Shown: one piece after another, positions 1-6,211 of the stretch
Layout: every line of letters starts with the position of its first letter
Numbering within the stretch: the stretch's first letter is position 1
NCBI GenBank assembly: GCA_946409855.1
Contig: CAMJXZ010000199.1
Location: 1-6,291 of the forward strand
DNA length: 6,291 nucleotides
Reading direction: 5' to 3'
From: an uncultured Clostridia bacterium
GTDB taxonomy: Bacteria > Bacillota > Clostridia > Christensenellales > Aristaeellaceae
The notes under the pieces: model-generated
The model's database searches: none
Told to the model about the DNA's origin: nothing
The model's input: the letters and a program-made list of their open reading frames with translations, nothing else
Translations under genes and position numbers: made by a program

Positions 1-103
1 GTCAGTCATCCTCACCGTACCTTCGGGTACGCTTTCGGATGCCTTCCTTGATCTGACGCAAAATCCATCCCACATCTGCACATGTTTTAGATGAAAATCA
101 GTA

Positions 104-418
104 TTAATCCTTATCCGCAGAAGCTGTAAAGCTTGATGAAAGAGCGGTATGAACTTCCAATGCGCCAGCGACCGCGTCAGCAACCGCTTCTCCGGCATCT
201 ACTACAGCGTCAACAGCCGGGTCAATCATGTTATCGTAGACCCAGTTACCAACAGATTTGACCGCCTTTTTGACCGGATCAAAGATGCTCCAGCCGCCTG
301 CGATTTTGTCAATGTCCTCCGGGCTGAGCTCGATTCTCTCCGCTTTGAAAAAGGCATTGACTTCTTCCATTGTTTTCAGTGTCTTCAGTTTTTCCGCCTG
401 TTCCTGTGTCAGCTTCAT
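104..418 (-). CDS. Double-glycine leader peptide precursor (Nif11-like/bacteriocin-type), Cys-free helical core
   Basis: This gene encodes a 104-residue precursor peptide. Residues 1-42 form a charged, helical leader whose end reads LSPEDIDKIAGG. This matches the bacteriocin-type and Nif11-like leaders that C39-peptidase ABC exporters cut after Gly-Gly, here after Gly42. The predicted 62-residue core starts at Trp43. It has an early basic helix (DPVKKAVKSVGNWVYD), then a long Ala/Val/Asp-rich amphipathic stretch, and a Ser/Thr-rich tail ending in ADKD. It has no cysteine, so lanthipeptide rings, sactipeptide crosslinks and disulfides are unlikely. An unmodified class II bacteriocin-like or signalling peptide fits better, but the activity is inferred. 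The start is supported by AAGGAGG (427-433 on the opposite strand), 8 nt before the ATG. No exporter, immunity or modification gene is visible. The gene looks less GC-rich than pth-mfd, which may indicate transfer. Confidence 0.8.
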   Translation of the reverse strand: MKLTQEQAEKLKTLKTMEEVNAFFKAERIELSPEDIDKIAGGWSIFDPVKKAVKSVGNWVYDNMIDPAVDAVVDAGEAVADAVAGALEVHTALSSSFTASADKD

Positions 419-426
419 TGTTCATT

Positions 427-433
427 CCTCCTT
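427..433 (-). promoter_or_regulatory. Shine-Dalgarno of the GG-leader peptide gene
   Basis: Read on the minus strand this is AAGGAGG, a full consensus ribosome binding site 8 nt before the ATG at 416-418. It fixes the start codon and argues that this small ORF is translated. Confidence 0.8.
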
Positions 434-633
434 CATCTGCTCCTGCGGTATTGTGCCGCACCGGTTGACGCGCAGCCATTCCGCTCCCGGCAGAAAATCA
501 TTCTTCCGGTGACATTTTGCCGCGGATTTTTGCGGGGCTGTCTTACCCAAAAAGGGCCCGCGGCCAAGGGGGCGCCGGCGCGGGAAATCAGGATGCTCTT
601 TGCCGCTTCAGTCGCCCGAACGGATATTTTCAT

Positions 634-660
634 ATTATCGCATAAACATCAAAAACACAA
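634..660 (-). promoter_or_regulatory. Possible promoter for the GG-leader peptide gene
   Basis: On the minus strand the AT-rich stretch reads TTGTGT (655-660), then TGCGATAAT (634-642), an extended -10 with a 5/6 match to TATAAT. The spacing from TTGTGT to GATAAT is only 15 nt, so recognition would depend on the extended -10. Transcription would begin near 627, giving a leader of about 200 nt before the ATG. It is the only AT-rich promoter-like patch upstream of the peptide gene. The assignment is inference. Confidence 0.35.
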
Positions 661-944
661 TTGAACAGAATGTGAACTTTTTTGGCCATAACTCCGAGCG
701 AACCGGCGGCCGCGCCGCCGCCGGAAAAAGCGGTTTCCCGCGCAATACGCGCGCCGTCAGCCGGGCAGATCAGGGAAGCCGGTGCCGCCTTCCGTCCGGG
801 CCGGGGCCGGCGCACAGAACGATGAAAAAACCGCTGCGGACACGGAAGCCGGGCTATCCATGCCGGGACAGAAGCTCACCCGGCGGCAGCGGGCCGCGGA
901 GCGGTACGGCCGGGCGGCGGCAGTAAAATGACAAGCTGAAACAA

Positions 945-1003
945 TCAGAAAAAACAAAACAGAGCGTTCCGCCGCTTCCGCGGTTGAACGCTCTGATTTT
1001 TTC
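945..1003. terminator. Bidirectional intrinsic terminator
   Basis: A perfect 10-bp stem, CAGAGCGTTC (960-969) with GAACGCTCTG (986-995), encloses a second 4-bp stem CCGC-TTCC-GCGG (972-983). The plus strand continues with a run of six T (997-1002). The minus strand continues with T-rich sequence, the complement of the A-rich 947-959. It therefore suits termination in both directions. On the minus strand it lies about 55 bp past the stop of the secreted-protein gene and should end that transcript. Confidence 0.88.
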
Positions 1004-1049
1004 CACTGACCTTTCCCGCCAGAGCAGCCCTCGCGGGAATCAGCGTGAA

Positions 1050-1610
1050 TTACTTCTTGATCTGCAGGGAAGCGGCCACGAAGGAGTAGAGGTCCTTGTT
1101 CTCGGACAGCCTGGTGCAGGTCACGGTGAACATTTCACCGTTGTCCAGCAGGGTCATGACCGTGGAAACGTCCTTTTCAGGAATGATGTAGACCAGCACA
1201 TCCAGTCCGTTGACAACCGCGCGCTGGAAGTTGCCGTTGGGGTTGGCCTTGCGGGCCATTTCTTCCACTTCGTCCATGTTGTGCACGGTGACGTCGCCGG
1301 TGGGCTTGCTCTGCGCGATCGCGATCATGGTGCCGTCCAGCTTCAGGAAAGCGGCCAGGGTGCCGGAAGCAATGCTTTCTTCGGTCAGCGTTCCCGGCAG
1401 GAAATCATTGGGGATCATCACGCTGATGTTGGAAGAGCCGAACGTTTTGAACTCTCCGGCATAGCCGGCATCCGCGAACTGCTGCTGACGCTCCGCGTCC
1501 CAGTTGATCACTTTCTTTTCGGGCGCTTCGGCGGTTTCGGCAACGGCGGGGACCAGAACGGCGGCGGTAAGGCACAGGACCAGCAGCGTGGTAACAATCT
1601 TCTTGAGCAT
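1050..1610 (-). CDS. Secreted protein of unknown function (signal peptide)
   Basis: The product has 186 residues. The N-terminus is a typical Sec signal peptide: Lys3-Lys4, a hydrophobic stretch from about 5 to 20, and a likely signal peptidase I site AVA (22-24) before Glu25. Cys13 sits inside the hydrophobic stretch without a proper lipobox, so a lipoprotein is unlikely. The mature part of about 162 residues alternates strands and helices: NISVMIPNDF around 60, an alanine-rich segment, then NGLDVLVYIIPEKD and a C-terminal VAASLQIKK. This layout vaguely recalls small PsbP/Mog1-like secreted domains, but that is only a structural guess and I do not recognise the family. It has no catalytic motif I can identify, no further membrane segment and only one cysteine in the mature part. 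The start is supported by AAAGGAG (1622-1628), 11 nt before the ATG. It appears to be a single-gene transcript ending at the 945-1003 terminator. Confidence 0.85.
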   Translation of the reverse strand: MLKKIVTTLLVLCLTAAVLVPAVAETAEAPEKKVINWDAERQQQFADAGYAGEFKTFGSSNISVMIPNDFLPGTLTEESIASGTLAAFLKLDGTMIAIAQSKPTGDVTVHNMDEVEEMARKANPNGNFQRAVVNGLDVLVYIIPEKDVSTVMTLLDNGEMFTVTCTRLSENKDLYSFVAASLQIKK

Positions 1611-1621
1611 GGAAATCTTAT

Positions 1622-1628
1622 CTCCTTT
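1622..1628 (-). promoter_or_regulatory. Shine-Dalgarno of the secreted-protein gene
   Basis: AAAGGAG on the minus strand lies 11 nt before the ATG at 1608-1610. The spacing is slightly long but functional in Firmicutes. It supports this start, which also gives a complete signal peptide. Confidence 0.7.
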
Positions 1629-1874
1629 TTCATTCTTTTTTGTCCTGAGTTATGACACGGACACTGATTGATACGGAGCGCGCGGCAAGATGGCAGGTAA
1701 AAAGCAAGGATTTTTTCGCTTTTATCCGCAAAATAAGGAAATGCCGTTCGGGAAACCAGGTCCGCTCCCGTTCCGGCAGCATCGCCGATGCCCTGCGGCC
1801 CGATGGGCCCGTTCCCGCCCCACGATGGATGAATCCCCCTTGAAATCCCGGATTATCAGGCAGCGTCCTGATAT

Positions 1875-1905
1875 ATTGTACCACATTTCCGCACTTTTTT
1901 ATCAA
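1875..1905 (-). promoter_or_regulatory. Candidate extended -10 promoter for the secreted-protein gene
   Basis: On the minus strand the sequence shows TGTGGTACAAT, an extended -10 (TGG then TACAAT, 1875-1880). A 5/6 -35 match, TTGATA (1900-1905), lies 19 nt upstream. A perfect TTGACA also occurs at 1909-1914, but 28 nt away it is too far for normal spacing. Transcription would start near 1868 and leave a leader of about 258 nt before the ATG at 1610. A nearer promoter may exist, but I saw none with a comparable match. Confidence 0.5.
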
Positions 1906-1974
1906 AATTGTCAAAAAAACTTTTTTCATTGTTCCAACCGGCCCCCCCTTTTTATCCGGACGATTCGATTTTTC

Positions 1975-2003
1975 TTGCTTATCCCGCCGGCATGCTGTAT
2001 ACT
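1975..2003 (+). promoter_or_regulatory. Sigma-A-type promoter of pth-mfd
   Basis: TTGCTT (1975-1980) and TATACT (1998-2003) are separated by exactly 17 nt. The -10 matches TATAAT at 5 of 6 positions. AT-rich tracts upstream could act as an UP element. Transcription is expected to begin near 2010, about 34 nt before the pth ATG. Confidence 0.7.
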
Positions 2004-2010
2004 GTCCGTA

Positions 2011-2026
2011 CGTCCCTTCCGGGACG
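2011..2026 (+). promoter_or_regulatory. Hairpin at the predicted 5' end of the pth-mfd mRNA
   Basis: CGTCCC and GGGACG form a perfect 6-bp stem around a TTCC loop, starting at or within a base or two of the predicted transcription start. The ribosome binding site AGGAGG (2033-2038) begins 6 nt after the stem and stays free. 5'-terminal hairpins of this kind are known to protect mRNAs from decay; that role here is inferred. Confidence 0.5.
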
Positions 2027-2043
2027 CGTTGCAGGAGGAGAAC

Positions 2044-2637
2044 ATGCTGGCAATCATCGGCCTGGGCAATCCGGGCGAATTATATGACCACACCCGGCAC
2101 AACGCCGGGTTTGACGTCGTGTCCATACTGAGCGCCAAGTGGGACATCCCGCTCAAAAAGCTCAAATGCAAGGCGCTGATCGGCGAAGGGACCGTTGACG
2201 GCCGGCGGGTGGCGCTGATCAAGCCGCAGACCTTCATGAACGAAAGCGGCCAGTCCGTCGCGGAAGCGCTGAGCTGGTACAAGCTGACGCCGAAGGAAAC
2301 GCTGATCATCGTGGACGATATCGACCTGCCCTTTGGGACCGTGCGCGTCCGGGCCGGCGGCGGGCCGGGCACCCACAACGGGCTGCGCAGCATCCTGCAG
2401 TGGACCGGCAGCGGGGATTTCCCCCGGATCCGGGTCGGCATGGGCGCGCCGCCGCCGGGCTGGGACCTGGCGAATTACGTGCTGGGCCATTTCCAGACCC
2501 AGGAGGACCGCAAGGCCGCCTTTGACGCCTACCAGGCGGCCGCGCAGGCCGCCGAATGCTGGCTGAAGGCCGGCATCGACCAGGCGATGAACCAATACAA
2601 CAGGAAACATGCTGAGGGAACTAAAACGACAGACTGA
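2044..2637 (+). CDS. pth: Peptidyl-tRNA hydrolase
   Basis: Pth cuts the ester bond of peptidyl-tRNAs released by stalled or aborted translation and so recycles tRNA in the cytoplasm. The 197-residue product has the usual bacterial length (about 190-200). It starts with the family signature: MLAIIGLGNPG, with Asn9, followed by TRHNAGF with the catalytic His19. Asn66 lies in PQTFMNESGQS. The acidic catalytic residue corresponds to Asp91 in VDDIDLP. GTHNGLRS (109-116) provides the conserved HNG, with Asn112. All key residues are present. The ATG at 2044 is preceded by AGGAGG (2033-2038) at 5-nt spacing and gives the family N-terminus exactly. The open frame extends further upstream but has no support there. 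The last 29 bp overlap the start of mfd. Pth next to mfd is a conserved Firmicutes order (spoVC-mfd in Bacillus). Confidence 0.97.
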   Translation: MLAIIGLGNPGELYDHTRHNAGFDVVSILSAKWDIPLKKLKCKALIGEGTVDGRRVALIKPQTFMNESGQSVAEALSWYKLTPKETLIIVDDIDLPFGTVRVRAGGGPGTHNGLRSILQWTGSGDFPRIRVGMGAPPPGWDLANYVLGHFQTQEDRKAAFDAYQAAAQAAECWLKAGIDQAMNQYNRKHAEGTKTTD

Positions 2638-5600
2638 AAAAAGCCCGGCGCTGCTTGCCCTGACGGAAGCGGTGCGGGCCGGCAAAACCGCCGCGCTGTA
2701 CGACCTGTGTGAAGGACAGCGCGCTTTTGCCGCGTCCTTTTTGCATCTGGAGACCGGGCGCTGCGTGCTTCTGATAGCCCAGAACGAGGGGGCGGCCCTG
2801 CGCCTGGCGGACGACTGCGCCCGTCTGACCGGCAGGCCCTGCCGCGCCCTGCCCGCCCAGGAGATCACCTTCACCCGGGGCGTCCGCAGCCGGGAAACCC
2901 AGGACCTGCGGCTGGAAGTCCTGTTAAAGGCTTCCCGCGGGGAGCTGGCGGTGGTGACCGCCACGGTGGAAGCCCTGCAGACCCGCCTGACCCTCAGAAA
3001 GGAACTGGAAGCCCGGATCATCCGCCTGATGACCGGGGAGGAACAGGACCCGGCGGAGGTCATCCGCGCCCTGGTGAGCGCCGGCTACGAGCGGGTGCCC
3101 ATGGTGGAGGGCCCGGGCCAGTGCGCCCTGCGGGGCGACATCCTGGATGTCTTCCCCCCGGACCGGAAGCTGGCCTTCCGCATCGAGTTTTACGACACCC
3201 AGGTGGATTCCATCCGGGTGTTTGACTGCATCTCCCAGCGCAGCACCGAACGCCTGACCAGCGCGGAGATCCCGCCGGCGGCCGGGGATTTCGTCCCCGC
3301 CGGCACGGAAAGGGAAACCGCGGAGCGGATCCGCGCCCTGGTCAGCGCCCAGGTGCGCCGGCTGCCCCGGGACCTGCTGCTGGGCGGCATGGCCCTGGAC
3401 GAGGGCGCCCCGGAAGGCGCCGGGCGGATGAGCTCCCGGGTGGGGCTGGGCTTGCTGCTGGACGACGCCGACACCCTGGAAGAGACCGGCTTCCTGCCCG
3501 GGGCGGAAAACTGGAGCGGGGTCGCCTATCCGGCGGCCGCCGGCATCCGGGAGTGGCTGAACGATCCCGTCGTCCTCCTGGACATGCCGGACCAGCTGCG
3601 CGCCCGGGCGGAGGACCACCGGCAGGGCTTTGAGGAAGACCTCCGCGCCGCGCTGGAGCGGCAGGAAGCCGTGCCGGAACAGGAGCGGCTGATGCTGACC
3701 CTGCCGGAGCTGATGGAAGCGCTGAACGGCCTGCCCAAGGTGCTGACCCAGGATTTTCTCCGGGACATGAGCGGCATCCGGCCCGATACCGCCATCCAGT
3801 GGACCGGCCACTCCCCCGCCTCCTACCTGACCCGGTTCAAGAGCCTGGCGGACGATATCCGCACCTGGCAGGCGCAGCGCTTCACGGTGATCCTCCTGGC
3901 CGGCGGCGCCGCCCGGGCGGAGCGGCTGCGGGCCGCCCTGGCCGAGCAGGGGATCAATGTCCCCATCCGGGAGGAAGAAGAACCGGCGGGCGAAGACCGG
4001 CTGCTGATCCGCACCGCGTCCCTGACCCGGGGCATGATCCTGCCCGGGGAAAAGCTGTGCCTGGTATCCGACAGCGACATCTTCGGCGCCGGCTACCGCA
4101 AGGCCCGGAAAAACATCCACGCGGGCGAAAAACTGGAAGCCTTCACCGACTTAAAGGAAGGGGATTACGTGGTGCACGAACACCACGGCATCGGCATCTT
4201 CCAGGGCATCACCCGCACCCAGTCGGAAGGCACCGCCCGGGATTACCTGCTGATCAGCTACCTGGGCGGGGACAAGCTGTACGTGCCAGTGGACCAGTTC
4301 GAGCGGGTGCAGAAGTACATCGGTTCCCAGGACGATCTCCCCCCCTTAAGCTCCCTGGGCGGCGGCGAGTGGAACCGGCAGAAAAAGAAGGTCAAGGCAG
4401 GGCTCAAAAAACTGGCCTTTGACCTGGTGCGCCTGTACGCCGACCGCAAGGCCGTCCCGGGCCACGCCTTCGGGCCGGACACCATCTGGCAGCGGCAGAT
4501 GGAGGACGCCTTCCCCTACGAGCTGACGCCGGATCAGCAGCGCGCCGTCCGGGACATCACCCAGGACATGGAAGCCCCCACCAACATGGACCGGCTGCTG
4601 TGCGGGGACGTGGGCTTCGGCAAGACGGAGGTGGCCATCCGCGCGGCCTTCAAGGCGGTGATGGACGGCAAGCAGGTGGCCTTCCTGGCCCCCACCACCA
4701 TCCTGGTGCAGCAGCATTACCTGACGCTGCAGAAACGGCTCAGGGATTTCCCGGTGAACATCGACATGATCTCCCGCTTCCGCACCCCCAAGGAGCAGCG
4801 GGACACCCTGGCCCGCCTGGCGGAGGGCAAAGTCGACATCCTGGTGGGCACCCACCGGATGCTGTCCAAACAGGTGGTGTTCAAGGACCTGGGCCTTCTG
4901 ATCGTGGACGAGGAGCAGCGCTTCGGCGTGGGCCACAAGGAAACGATCAAGCACATGAAGAAATCCGTGGACGTGCTGACCATGTCGGCCACGCCCATCC
5001 CCCGGACCCTGCACATGAGCATGGTGGGCGTCCGGGACATCAGCCTGCTTGAAACCCCGCCGGAAGAGCGCTTCCCCATCAAGACCCACGTCATCGAGTA
5101 CAGCGACGCCATCATCCGCGACGCCATCCGCCGGGAGCTCAGCCGCAAGGGGCAGGTCTATTTCCTGTACAACCGGGTGCAGTCCATCGACGAATTCCGC
5201 GCCCGCCTGCAGCAACTGCTGCCGGAGGCCCGCATCGCCGTAGCCCACGGGCAGATGAAGGAAAGCGCCCTGGAAGACATCATGCTGGATTTCTTCTCCG
5301 GGCGGTATGACGTCCTTTTGTCCACCACGATCATCGAAAACGGGCTGGACGTGCAGAACGCGAACACCATGATCGTCTACGACGCGGACCGCTTCGGCCT
5401 TTCCCAGCTGTACCAGCTGCGGGGCCGGGTGGGCCGCTCCAACCGGGCCGCCTACGCCTACTTTACCGTCCGGCCCGACCGGATGATCTCGGAGGACGCC
5501 CAGAAGCGCCTGAGCGCCATCCGCGAGTTCACCCAGTTCGGCTCCGGCTTCCGCATCGCCATGCGGGACCTGGAGATCCGCGGGGCGGGCAACATCTTCG

Positions 5601-6211
5601 GCCCCGAACAGTCCGGCAACGTGTCGGACGTGGGCTACGACATGTACGTGCGCCTGATCGGGGAGGCGGTGCGGGAAGCCCAGAACGAGATGGAAGGGAA
5701 GCCTCCCGAAAAGCCCCGGGCGGATACCCGGGTGGACCTCAGGCTGGACGCGTATCTCCCCCAGAGCTACGTCGCAGGCGACGTCCAGCGGATGGAAATC
5801 TACAAGCGGATCTCCATGATCCGTTCCCGGGAGGACCGGGAGGACGTCATCGAGGAGCTGATCGACCGCTTCGGCGAACCGCCCGAAGAGGTCATGACCC
5901 TGGTGGACATCGCCCACCTGCGCAGCCTGTGCGAAACGCTGGGCGTGGTCCGGGTGACCTGGGCCGCCCAGAGCCTGGTGATGCGGCTGGACAGCGAACT
6001 GATGCCCCCGGTGGACAGGCTGTACGACGCGATGCTCCGGACGGACGAACGGCTGATGCTGTCAGCCGTCAAGGACCCGGCTCTGCTGCTCAGGGACAAA
6101 GGTCTGAGCGTCCGGGAGCTGCTGAAACAGGCGGTGCCCGTGATCGAGAAGCTGAACGGCCTGCTGGGCCTTTCATCTACCAAGGAGGTTACCTGTTCAG
6201 TCAAAGACTGA
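2609..6211 (+). CDS. mfd: Transcription-repair coupling factor Mfd (DNA translocase)
   Basis: Mfd binds RNA polymerase stalled at DNA lesions, pushes it off by ATP-driven translocation on DNA and recruits UvrA for excision repair. At 1200 residues it is slightly longer than the E. coli and Bacillus proteins. Domains in order: a UvrB-like N-terminal module (about 1-340), recognisable by GQCALRGDILDVFP (171-183) and RIEFYDTQVDSIRVFD (191-206), lacking a Walker A as usual; the RNA polymerase interaction domain (about 510-580), with GDYVVHEHHGIGIF (518-531); and a RecG-like translocase. The translocase shows FPYELTPDQQ (635-644), Walker A GDVGFGKTE (666-674), DEEQ (767-770), SATPIPRT (793-800), TTIIENGLD (906-914) and QLRGRVGR (936-943). 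A C-terminal TRCF domain follows (about 1040-1135). The start overlaps pth and has only a weak AGGA, suggesting translational coupling. The final residues and stop lie in a palindrome, so the tail SSTKEVTCSVKD is probably not ancestral. Confidence 0.98.
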   Translation: MLRELKRQTEKSPALLALTEAVRAGKTAALYDLCEGQRAFAASFLHLETGRCVLLIAQNEGAALRLADDCARLTGRPCRALPAQEITFTRGVRSRETQDLRLEVLLKASRGELAVVTATVEALQTRLTLRKELEARIIRLMTGEEQDPAEVIRALVSAGYERVPMVEGPGQCALRGDILDVFPPDRKLAFRIEFYDTQVDSIRVFDCISQRSTERLTSAEIPPAAGDFVPAGTERETAERIRALVSAQVRRLPRDLLLGGMALDEGAPEGAGRMSSRVGLGLLLDDADTLEETGFLPGAENWSGVAYPAAAGIREWLNDPVVLLDMPDQLRARAEDHRQGFEEDLRAALERQEAVPEQERLMLTLPELMEALNGLPKVLTQDFLRDMSGIRPDTAIQWTGHSPASYLTRFKSLADDIRTWQAQRFTVILLAGGAARAERLRAALAEQGINVPIREEEEPAGEDRLLIRTASLTRGMILPGEKLCLVSDSDIFGAGYRKARKNIHAGEKLEAFTDLKEGDYVVHEHHGIGIFQGITRTQSEGTARDYLLISYLGGDKLYVPVDQFERVQKYIGSQDDLPPLSSLGGGEWNRQKKKVKAGLKKLAFDLVRLYADRKAVPGHAFGPDTIWQRQMEDAFPYELTPDQQRAVRDITQDMEAPTNMDRLLCGDVGFGKTEVAIRAAFKAVMDGKQVAFLAPTTILVQQHYLTLQKRLRDFPVNIDMISRFRTPKEQRDTLARLAEGKVDILVGTHRMLSKQVVFKDLGLLIVDEEQRFGVGHKETIKHMKKSVDVLTMSATPIPRTLHMSMVGVRDISLLETPPEERFPIKTHVIEYSDAIIRDAIRRELSRKGQVYFLYNRVQSIDEFRARLQQLLPEARIAVAHGQMKESALEDIMLDFFSGRYDVLLSTTIIENGLDVQNANTMIVYDADRFGLSQLYQLRGRVGRSNRAAYAYFTVRPDRMISEDAQKRLSAIREFTQFGSGFRIAMRDLEIRGAGNIFGPEQSGNVSDVGYDMYVRLIGEAVREAQNEMEGKPPEKPRADTRVDLRLDAYLPQSYVAGDVQRMEIYKRISMIRSREDREDVIEELIDRFGEPPEEVMTLVDIAHLRSLCETLGVVRVTWAAQSLVMRLDSELMPPVDRLYDAMLRTDERLMLSAVKDPALLLRDKGLSVRELLKQAVPVIEKLNGLLGLSSTKEVTCSVKD
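6182..6188 (+). promoter_or_regulatory. Stranded Shine-Dalgarno sequence inside the mfd 3' end
   Basis: AAGGAGG is a perfect complement of the 16S rRNA 3' end. No ATG or GTG lies at a usable distance after it; instead the 13-bp palindrome begins at 6190. It is likely the leftover ribosome binding site of a gene that once started here, separated from it by the repeat cluster. It could also be coincidental coding sequence (Lys-Glu-Val). Confidence 0.4.

Larger units (their letters stand above)
419..1049. other. Intergenic region without a convincing gene
   Basis: This stretch separates two minus-strand genes. It holds the peptide gene's ribosome binding site, a GC-rich inverted repeat (557-562 with 579-584), an AT-rich promoter-like patch around 630-690, another GC-rich inverted repeat (703-710 with 717-724) and the terminator at 945-1003. 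Short ORFs occur in all frames, as expected in GC-rich DNA, but none has both a ribosome binding site and a recognisable product. A weak plus-strand reading ends at a TGA at 929-931, just before the terminator, and could be a frameshifted gene remnant. Confidence 0.5.
1611..2043. other. Divergent intergenic region between the secreted-protein gene and pth
   Basis: This region holds the minus-strand leader (1611-1868), a minus promoter candidate (1875-1905), A and T tracts around 1895-1927, a C7T5 run (1942-1954), the pth promoter (1975-2003) and a hairpin (2011-2026). Reading frames cross it on both strands, including an upstream extension of the pth frame, but none has a ribosome binding site or a recognisable protein. 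I found no riboswitch or T-box signature in the leader. Confidence 0.55.

Noticed and set aside
149..664. 171-residue plus-strand open frame
   Set aside because: It is antisense to the GG-leader peptide gene, has no ribosome binding site and is Cys/Phe/Arg-rich without family resemblance.
757..957. 66-residue minus-strand open frame
   Set aside because: Its ATG would lie in the T-rich tail of the terminator and has no ribosome binding site. The product is unlike known proteins.
960..995. Attachment site or transposon end
   Set aside because: The inverted repeat with an inner stem and T tracts on both sides is fully explained as an intrinsic terminator.
984..1655. 223-residue plus-strand open frame
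   Set aside because: It is antisense to the secreted-protein gene, whose signal peptide, ribosome binding site and terminator are all in place. The plus frame starts within the terminator.
1690..2043. Upstream extension of the pth reading frame
   Set aside because: The family N-terminus (MLAIIGLGNPG) begins exactly at 2044 with an AGGAGG before it. The upstream part covers the promoter region and resembles no protein.
2924..4120. 398-residue open frame on the minus strand
   Set aside because: It is an antisense shadow of mfd with low-complexity Gly/Pro/Gln composition and no ribosome binding site.
4346..5917. 523-residue open frame on the minus strand
   Set aside because: It lies wholly inside mfd, is rich in His, Gly, Val and Asp as antisense frames of GC-rich genes are, and matches no family. 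Mfd on the plus strand has every expected motif.
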